Positions 15,531 through 20,532 of a stretch of 20,532 nucleotides of DNA are shown here, piece by piece. Where the stretch lies: assembly GCF_014269395.1 (NCBI RefSeq), contig NZ_JACOGK010000042.1, positions 1-20,532 on the forward strand. Reading direction: 5' to 3'. The notes below the pieces were generated by a model that had not been told where the DNA came from, made no database searches, and saw only the letters and a program-made list of their open reading frames with translations. Source of the stretch: Megasphaera hominis. GTDB lineage: Bacteria > Bacillota > Negativicutes > Veillonellales > Megasphaeraceae. Positions within the stretch are counted from its first letter, which is position 1. Every line of letters begins with the position of its first letter. The translations under genes were made by a program, and so were the position numbers.

Positions 15531-18073
15531 ACAGAAACATCGTATCAAAAAAATGTTTAGTACTCATACTGCTAGCTTCTTTTGGAATTACTTTGGGCAT
15601 ATTACTTTGTAGTATGTATATCTATAAAATTGCGCCTTTTGGTAATCAGTCATTTGTATTTGGCGATGGGTATAATCAATATATTGATTTTTTCAACTTT
15701 TTTAAAGATGTACTTATGGGAAATAACTCATTATCCTATACCTTTAGCAATAATCTTGGTGGTTCATACGTAGGACAGTTTGCTTATTACGTTTCTTCTC
15801 CATTTAGTCTGTTAGTCGTATTTTTTCCTAAGGATCAAGTATATGATTTCTTTGATGTGGTGGTGGCCTTAAAGATTAGTCTGGCGTCGGCAACGTTTGC
15901 CTATTTTCTGTCGAAACGCTTTAAGGGAAAATTATACCCAGGCATGGCACTGTTGTTTTCGTTAGCTTACGGCTTTATGTCTTACAACCTGCATCAGATT
16001 AATAGTATCATGTGGCTGGATGGGGTATACATGCTGCCATTTATGTTACTTGGGGTGTACCAGGTAATACGGAATCGGAAAATTACTCTATTGGCAGTAA
16101 GCACTTCCCTTTCTATTATATTTAATTGGTACACCGGAGGAATCAACTGTATTTTTGTATGTTTCTGGCTTGTCTTGGAATGGTATTTGCAGTTTGGTAC
16201 CTTCTCAAATTTCTTTAAAGATAAACAAATTTTGATCAGATTTATGCTGGCTATGTCTCTTGGAGTTTTGATCAGTATGGTCTTATTTTTACCTGCCATT
16301 TTACAATTGCGATCAGGTGTAGGGAATTCCTTTGACTGGAATCATTTTTCTTTAGGAAAAAGAGGGAGTATTGGTCTTTCTCTGGGAGGCTTTTATCTGG
16401 GAAATTTTAGCACAGCCGAAAAGGTAGCTTTGTTTACAGGAAGTCTTTCCGTACTCGGTATTATTCAGCTATTGTTTACTGCTGGCCGTAAAATGCGTAT
16501 AGCCGCATTTATGTCTTTATTTTTTCTGGTGCTGTTATTCCATTGGAAGCCTTTTTATTTTTTGTTTTCGTTGTTTAAAGATGCAACGAGTTTTTATATC
16601 CGCTATTCTTATACTGGAGCAGCAATTCTTTTATTCCTAGGAGCATTATATTTCTCGCACTGGCTGGAACAAGCTTATACAAAGAAAAACTTGTTGATTG
16701 GATTTTTACCGCCGCTTTTTTTACTTTTCATGCATATGATAAAGCCAGGAGAACATCTTGATTATGTATACGGAACAGCAACTTTTCTTGCCGTTTTCAA
16801 TGTGGTTTTATATCTAATCCGGACGACAGGGAAAAGGAAAATCTTATTCGGCTTGCTGGGGATACTTGTTCTATGCGAAATGGGAACGCAAGCAAGTCTG
16901 TTCTTAAAAGATATCCACAGCCCAAGCAAGGTTGCGTATAGCCAGTATGAGCTAGCGGAGGAGAATATGATTCATGAGCTACAGATACAGGATTCGTCCC
17001 AGTATCGTATCAGTCAGACGTCAAATCGGCAGACAGTGCAAAAAATCACAACAACACCTGTCTACAATGAAGCAGTGGGGTTTAATTACTGGGGTATTGG
17101 CGGGTATACATCTGTCCCTTCTAATCGCCAGATGAAATTATTGGATAATCTGGGCTATAGGGAAGAACATATGCGGATGAATGTGATTAACATGCCTGTA
17201 CTTCCAGCAGATTCCTTTTTAGGCGTGAAATATATTCTTTCACATTATCCCGTTGAAGGCTTGAAAGAAGACAAAATCATTCCTGCGGCGAATTATAAGA
17301 AGGTGTACCAGAATCCTTACGCATTGCCAATGGCTTTTGTTTGCCAGCCTGATGAATCGGAGATTACAGGTAGTAATCCGTTTTTATATACTAATAGTTT
17401 ATATAGTCATTTAATCGGGAAAAAAGTTTCTATTTATCAGCCTATTGTTTATCAGGCACGTCCTTCAGAAAATGGTGTTATATATACGTTAGAAGGATAC
17501 GCAAGCGAGGAACCCCTGTATGGAAATATTACGTCTAACCAAAAACTGAAGGGCAAAATAAAAGCAGGCGAATTCTATGAAATTCCTTACTCAGATTGGA
17601 CTACGCAGAGTGTATTCTATATTCCGAAAAAAGCTACAAAGGCCCCGAAAATAACACTGACAACTTCAAAGCCTCAAGCAATACAAGAGGCCCAATTCTA
17701 TGAAGTGAATCTCGATGCGCTCAAGGCAGTCACGAGTGAAATGCAAAAAAGAGAAGCTACCCATTTAGCAATTGAAAACGGGAATATATACGGCTATGTC
17801 CAAGGCAGGAAGGGAGAATCGCTATTTCTCTTAGTGCCAGTAGATAAAGGATGGAAAATCCTTCGCAACGGTAAAGAGGTAAGCCCTGTTCCATTTGCTG
17901 ATTGTTTCATCACGATTCCGTTGGTTGATGGAGTAAATGAAATATCTATGACATACCATCTCCCGGGATTTTGGCTGGGGATAGGCTTGTCATTGCTCGG
18001 AATTGTACTATTAATTGGCTTTTGCAGGTATGCTCAAAAAAGTAAACGCAACATGAATACAACAACACTTTAA
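15512..18073 (+). CDS. YfhO-family membrane protein (GT-C type glycosyltransferase)
   Basis: A very large polytopic membrane protein, 853 residues from the start chosen. GTG at 15512 is preferred because GGGAGG (15498-15503) lies nine bases before it; the open frame extends to 15326, but into an IS remnant. After a first membrane segment (residues about 12-35) comes a conserved extracellular loop, FVFGDGYNQYIDFFNFF, then SNNLGGSYVGQFAYYVSSPF, as in YfhO proteins. Around twelve further membrane segments are followed by a soluble domain and a last membrane segment at the C-terminus. In Bacillus subtilis YfhO acts in glycosylation of lipoteichoic acid with a polyprenyl-phosphate sugar donor; a similar outer-face transfer is likely here. 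No terminator separates it from the next gene. Confidence 0.85.
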   Translation: MLGIEDDRNIVSKKCLVLILLASFGITLGILLCSMYIYKIAPFGNQSFVFGDGYNQYIDFFNFFKDVLMGNNSLSYTFSNNLGGSYVGQFAYYVSSPFSLLVVFFPKDQVYDFFDVVVALKISLASATFAYFLSKRFKGKLYPGMALLFSLAYGFMSYNLHQINSIMWLDGVYMLPFMLLGVYQVIRNRKITLLAVSTSLSIIFNWYTGGINCIFVCFWLVLEWYLQFGTFSNFFKDKQILIRFMLAMSLGVLISMVLFLPAILQLRSGVGNSFDWNHFSLGKRGSIGLSLGGFYLGNFSTAEKVALFTGSLSVLGIIQLLFTAGRKMRIAAFMSLFFLVLLFHWKPFYFLFSLFKDATSFYIRYSYTGAAILLFLGALYFSHWLEQAYTKKNLLIGFLPPLFLLFMHMIKPGEHLDYVYGTATFLAVFNVVLYLIRTTGKRKILFGLLGILVLCEMGTQASLFLKDIHSPSKVAYSQYELAEENMIHELQIQDSSQYRISQTSNRQTVQKITTTPVYNEAVGFNYWGIGGYTSVPSNRQMKLLDNLGYREEHMRMNVINMPVLPADSFLGVKYILSHYPVEGLKEDKIIPAANYKKVYQNPYALPMAFVCQPDESEITGSNPFLYTNSLYSHLIGKKVSIYQPIVYQARPSENGVIYTLEGYASEEPLYGNITSNQKLKGKIKAGEFYEIPYSDWTTQSVFYIPKKATKAPKITLTTSKPQAIQEAQFYEVNLDALKAVTSEMQKREATHLAIENGNIYGYVQGRKGESLFLLVPVDKGWKILRNGKEVSPVPFADCFITIPLVDGVNEISMTYHLPGFWLGIGLSLLGIVLLIGFCRYAQKSKRNMNTTTL

Positions 18074-18151
18074 TTTTGGATTATTTTAAGAATCACTTAG
18101 CATATTTGATTTTCATAGGCTGGACTACTCAACAAAAAAACGATTTAACCT

Positions 18152-18195
18152 GTATTGAATGGGAGGATAAGAACGTGCATGCTTGGGATGGAGAG
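18152..18195 (+). repeat. Leader repeat B, upstream of the GtrII gene
   Basis: GTATTGAATGGGAGGATAAG followed by AAC and a GTG start codon at 18175 repeats the leader at 15490-15530. The two differ by one inserted base and one substitution before the GTG, and by small indels after it. Confidence 0.65.
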
Positions 18196-19803
18196 ACAGA
18201 AGAAATTACAAAGGGAGGAGAGAAGTATCGTTCATTATATACAAAATACTATTTACTGGAAGAAAAGGTAATAGGGATAGTTCGGAATTTCTTTCAGTTA
18301 GATAGGACGGCACGTTATGCCTTTTTTTCGATCCTCTTGTTTACGTTTTTATACATCCTGCCAATCATATTGGCCAATGTGTATTATAATGATGATTTGG
18401 CTCGATCCTATGTTGGGTATTTAGGCTGGCGCAATGACGGCAGGCCTTTAATGGAGGTGCCATTTTTTCTGTTTAATAGTAGTAGAAAACAAGTTGCCGA
18501 TTTTTCTCCTTTGTTACTTATTTTTGCAGGTGCAATTTTTTCGTACTGCTTGACGCTGTTTTGTCGTAGAAGTCTCCCAAAAGCTTCTTGGTTTGGCATG
18601 TTTACTGTGGCAGCTTGTGTGTACTTTAATTTCTTTATGTTAGAAAACCTATCATATAAATATGATACATTTGGAATGATTATTGCCCTCAGTCTGCCCT
18701 TTGCCGCATTTTCCATGCCAGAGGAGTGGCCAGTAAAAATAAAGGCTCCATTACTATCTCTATTATTACTATGTTCATTATCGCTATATCAGGCAACGAT
18801 TGGCGCGTATGCCGGTCTTTTGCTCTTTATACTCACATTACGCATTTATCGCGATGAATCGTTGATGAATATAGGCAAAGACTTGTTTTGGAAAATTATG
18901 GTATTAGGGATGGGCGCTATCATTTATAAATTTTTAATTGTGAACTTTGCGATGGTACCGTCACAGTATTCAGCACAGCATATGGGCATACTAAATCCTA
19001 TTAGCCAGAATTTCCTTGCTGTATTCTATGAGCATATAACAAAATTTTGTGCTTTATTCTATTTATATTTTCCTAGTTTTAAGCGAATTCTGCCAATCTT
19101 GCTAGGGCTACTGGGGTTGTCATCTTTTTATCTCGCCTGTCTTACGTATCAAAAGAGAAAAGAACGAAAAATCGTACGGTTTGGAATTGCACTTTGGGTA
19201 TTCCTTACTCCCGCTTTTCTCTGGCTAGCTTCTTTTCTTTTGCTGTGCTTATTAAAAAAACCTATATATGCCAGCCGTGTTCTGTTGTCTTTTGGTGTAG
19301 CCACACTTTACGGTGGTTTTCTTTTTTATCAGGTGCAACAGAAGATCAGGCTTTTTGCTATTGTTCCACTGGGGGTTCTGATCATCACGTTGGCATCGTC
19401 TTCTCTATACGGTAATTTGCTTACCCGTCAGGAAGATATGAACAGACAGGTTGCAACTTACTTGGTATACGATATTAACGCTGTGCAACAACAAATGAAA
19501 ACATCGTTTAATACGCTGCAGTTGACCGGTGGCATGATAAAATGCCGGGAATTACAATTATCTGAGGAACGGAAACCACTGCTGACTCAGATGGTAACAA
19601 AGTTTTCTTTGGGCGGGGGATTATGCTTCAGAAAGCAGTATATACAACATATGCAAAATAGTGAATGGAAGATAGATGATAAAGGCCCTTTGTCAGGTGT
19701 GGTACCCCCTTCTAGTAAGCAACCTCTAGTAATGAATGAGTTTTACAACATCACCCCGGATGGGGATAAGTTAATCATTACTTTTAAAGACTTTCAGAAG
19801 TAA
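18175..19803 (+). CDS. GtrII-family glucosyltransferase (membrane protein, PF14264-like)
   Basis: A 542-residue membrane protein. GTG at 18175 follows GGGAGG by nine bases; the frame is open back to 18076 but without a ribosome binding site. After a cytoplasmic N-terminus and the first membrane segment (about 48-68), the first outer loop has YYNDDLARSYVGYLGWRNDG then RPL (residues 70-92). This is the conserved acidic loop of the GtrII family, which adds glucose to O-antigen units from polyprenyl-phosphate glucose. About ten more membrane segments follow, then a soluble C-terminal tail of about 120 residues. It probably works with the YfhO protein, with which it shares a leader and operon. No GtrA flippase or GtrB donor synthase is visible. 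The gene ends 16 bases before an IS21 remnant. Confidence 0.85.
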   Translation: MHAWDGETEEITKGGEKYRSLYTKYYLLEEKVIGIVRNFFQLDRTARYAFFSILLFTFLYILPIILANVYYNDDLARSYVGYLGWRNDGRPLMEVPFFLFNSSRKQVADFSPLLLIFAGAIFSYCLTLFCRRSLPKASWFGMFTVAACVYFNFFMLENLSYKYDTFGMIIALSLPFAAFSMPEEWPVKIKAPLLSLLLLCSLSLYQATIGAYAGLLLFILTLRIYRDESLMNIGKDLFWKIMVLGMGAIIYKFLIVNFAMVPSQYSAQHMGILNPISQNFLAVFYEHITKFCALFYLYFPSFKRILPILLGLLGLSSFYLACLTYQKRKERKIVRFGIALWVFLTPAFLWLASFLLLCLLKKPIYASRVLLSFGVATLYGGFLFYQVQQKIRLFAIVPLGVLIITLASSSLYGNLLTRQEDMNRQVATYLVYDINAVQQQMKTSFNTLQLTGGMIKCRELQLSEERKPLLTQMVTKFSLGGGLCFRKQYIQHMQNSEWKIDDKGPLSGVVPPSSKQPLVMNEFYNITPDGDKLIITFKDFQK

Positions 19804-19819
19804 GGCCATGATAAAGGTC

Positions 19820-20172
19820 TGAATATTACGGCCTATGAAATCACCGGTCCGGCTGCTTGGAAATCACCTCTTCCAGGAAAATGTTATGAGGAAAAATTCT
19901 TGCCCCAGGCTAAATGCCTGAGACAAGAACCGCCGTTCAATAAGACATTGTTTTTCGCTTAACGTAGAATCCAGCCCGTAAACTTCCTGCATAGAGTGGT
20001 AGTCTTCAGGGTTCGTAGGTATAACGTTAATCTTGTATGAATCTTGTGTAATACGATCAAGAATGGTTTTAGCCTGAAGGATTTCTTTGCCACACAGTTG
20101 GTCATACCAACCGCTGGGACCGTATTGAGAGCAGAAGATAGTTGAGGAATGTTTTATTCTGCGGTGCAGTGA
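19820..20172 (-). mobile_element. IS21-family istB remnant, right copy
   Basis: On the minus strand from about 20172 the sequence reads SLHRRIKHSSTIFCSQYGP, then SGWYDQLCGKEILQAKTILD, RITQDSYKINVIPTN and PEDYHSMQEVYGLDSTLSEK. This is the IstB C-terminal part without a frameshift in this stretch. The ATP-binding N-terminal part and istA are missing. It is in the same orientation as the copy at 15130-15418, so the two form direct repeats around the YfhO-GtrII cassette. The 3' part (19820-19930) is noncoding and keeps the 28 bases that the left copy has lost. Confidence 0.8.
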
Positions 20173-20340
20173 TTATATTAAATCACTTACGAAGAGTATG
20201 TTTTGATAAAATCAATGAAAATGTGAGTAACAGTAATATAGAATTTGTATTTTGGATAATTTTTTACCAGACTATTGGGGAGACTCAGGTAGATGTTGTC
20301 AAAATTGATTAATCATAAGAGGGATTCTAACTACTGAACA
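20173..20340. other. Unassigned DNA between IS21 and IS66 sequences
   Basis: A short plus-strand frame ends at TAA 20310-20312 and reads FDKINENVSNSNIEFVFWII then FYQTIGETQVDVVKID. It has no ribosome binding site and no recognisable relative, so it may be the tail of a lost gene or chance. No other feature is apparent. Confidence 0.35.
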
Positions 20341-20365
20341 GTAAGCGCTCAATAAAACCATGTAC

Positions 20366-20403
20366 CTAACAAAGAAGCCCACCCGAGTTATTCTCGAATG
20401 GGC
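20366..20403 (-). terminator. Terminator of the IS66-type transposase gene
   Basis: Read on the minus strand, GCCCATTCGAG and CTCGGGTGGGC pair along their whole length (two G-U pairs) around AATAA, followed by TTCTTTGTT. It starts ten bases after the transposase stop codon. On the plus strand the same stem has a two-base mismatch, so the minus strand is the functional one. Confidence 0.7.
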
Positions 20404-20413
20404 GATCACTAAT

Positions 20414-20532
20414 CTATTTACATAATTCCTGCATACGCGTGCTCCAGGGCATGTAGCCATCTACTACTTCGGGATGATGCCGCACATCCAAATTTGGGAA
20501 ATCCGTGAATACCTGAATCAGGTATTTCTCCG
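20414..20532 (-). CDS. IS66-family transposase, C-terminal fragment
   Basis: The minus-strand frame enters the window at its right edge and ends at TAG (complement of 20414-20416). It reads EKYLIQVFTDFPNLDVRHHP then EVVDGYMPWSTRMQELCK. The pattern of a helix, PNL, then YLPW-like sequence with a Cys-Lys end matches the C-terminal extension of IS66 transposases. Together with the GTAA terminus it supports IS66, although only about 39 residues are visible. The portion seen is undamaged, so this element may be more recent than the IS30, IS3 and IS21 remnants. Confidence 0.6.
   Translation of the reverse strand, partial: EKYLIQVFTDFPNLDVRHHPEVVDGYMPWSTRMQELCK

Larger units (their letters stand above)
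20341..20532 (-). mobile_element. IS66-type element, terminal part
   Basis: The boundary is placed at GTAAGCGCTC (20341-20350), since IS66-family inverted repeats begin with GTAA. Inside it are a terminator and the end of a transposase-like gene on the minus strand. The rest lies beyond the right edge of the window. Confidence 0.6.

Noticed and set aside
18076..18174. Extended N-terminus of the GtrII protein from TTG at 18076
   Set aside because: There is no ribosome binding site for it, while GTG at 18175 follows GGGAGG and shares its leader with the upstream gene.

Overview
The window looks like a decayed, insertion-sequence-riddled surface-polysaccharide (O-antigen or exopolysaccharide) locus. 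Strong AGGAGG-type ribosome binding sites, frequent GTG/TTG starts, AT-rich DNA and a YfhO-family gene point to a Firmicute. A GT9 (heptosyltransferase-family) gene and the CDP-dideoxyhexose genes rfbFGH point to an LPS-bearing cell. Together these suggest a diderm Firmicute, for example a member of the Negativicutes. This assignment is inferred, not demonstrated.

Layout. 1-123 is the end of an IS3-type element. 129-1840 holds a sigma-70-like gene, a terminator, a promoter and galU (UDP-glucose supply); this part is visibly less AT-rich and is probably the chromosomal anchor. 1885-5881 is a glycosyltransferase run: an intact GT4, a GT9 broken by one in-frame stop, a GT8 broken by one stop and two compensating frameshifts, and an unrecognised protein that is probably glycosyltransferase-related. 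5889-6392 is an internally deleted IS30 copy. 6441-9249 holds a Gtf3/galactofuranosyltransferase-like enzyme and a Wzy-like polymerase. About 9290-9840 is an internally deleted IS3-family copy, followed at once by a near-consensus promoter. 9937-14714 is rfbF (frameshifted at a T7 run), rfbG, rfbH and a TPP enzyme that has lost its C-terminus. 14712-14931 is the 5' fragment of an AAA ATPase gene on the minus strand, abutting the truncated TPP gene. 15512-19803 holds two large membrane proteins of GT-C type (YfhO family and GtrII family), flanked by two direct copies of an IS21 istB remnant. From 20341 to the end is the terminal part of an IS66-type element.

How it fits together. GalU makes UDP-glucose. 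The soluble glycosyltransferases would build a repeat unit on a lipid carrier and the Wzy-like protein would polymerise it. RfbF, RfbG and RfbH would turn glucose-1-phosphate into a CDP-3,6-dideoxy-4-ketohexose precursor, and the TPP enzyme could add a two-carbon branch as YerE does in yersiniose synthesis. The GT-C proteins would add side sugars on the outer face of the membrane. No flippase, initiating sugar-phosphate transferase, chain-length regulator or RfbH reductase partner is visible. Several pathway genes are broken, so the repeat unit is probably altered or not made unless missing functions lie elsewhere.

I did not find a clearly new system. The most notable signals are the IS-scarred modular structure, the T7 frameshift in rfbF, the head-to-head junction of two gene fragments at 14712, and the duplicated leader shared by the YfhO and GtrII genes. 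No rRNA, tRNA or CRISPR array was recognised.
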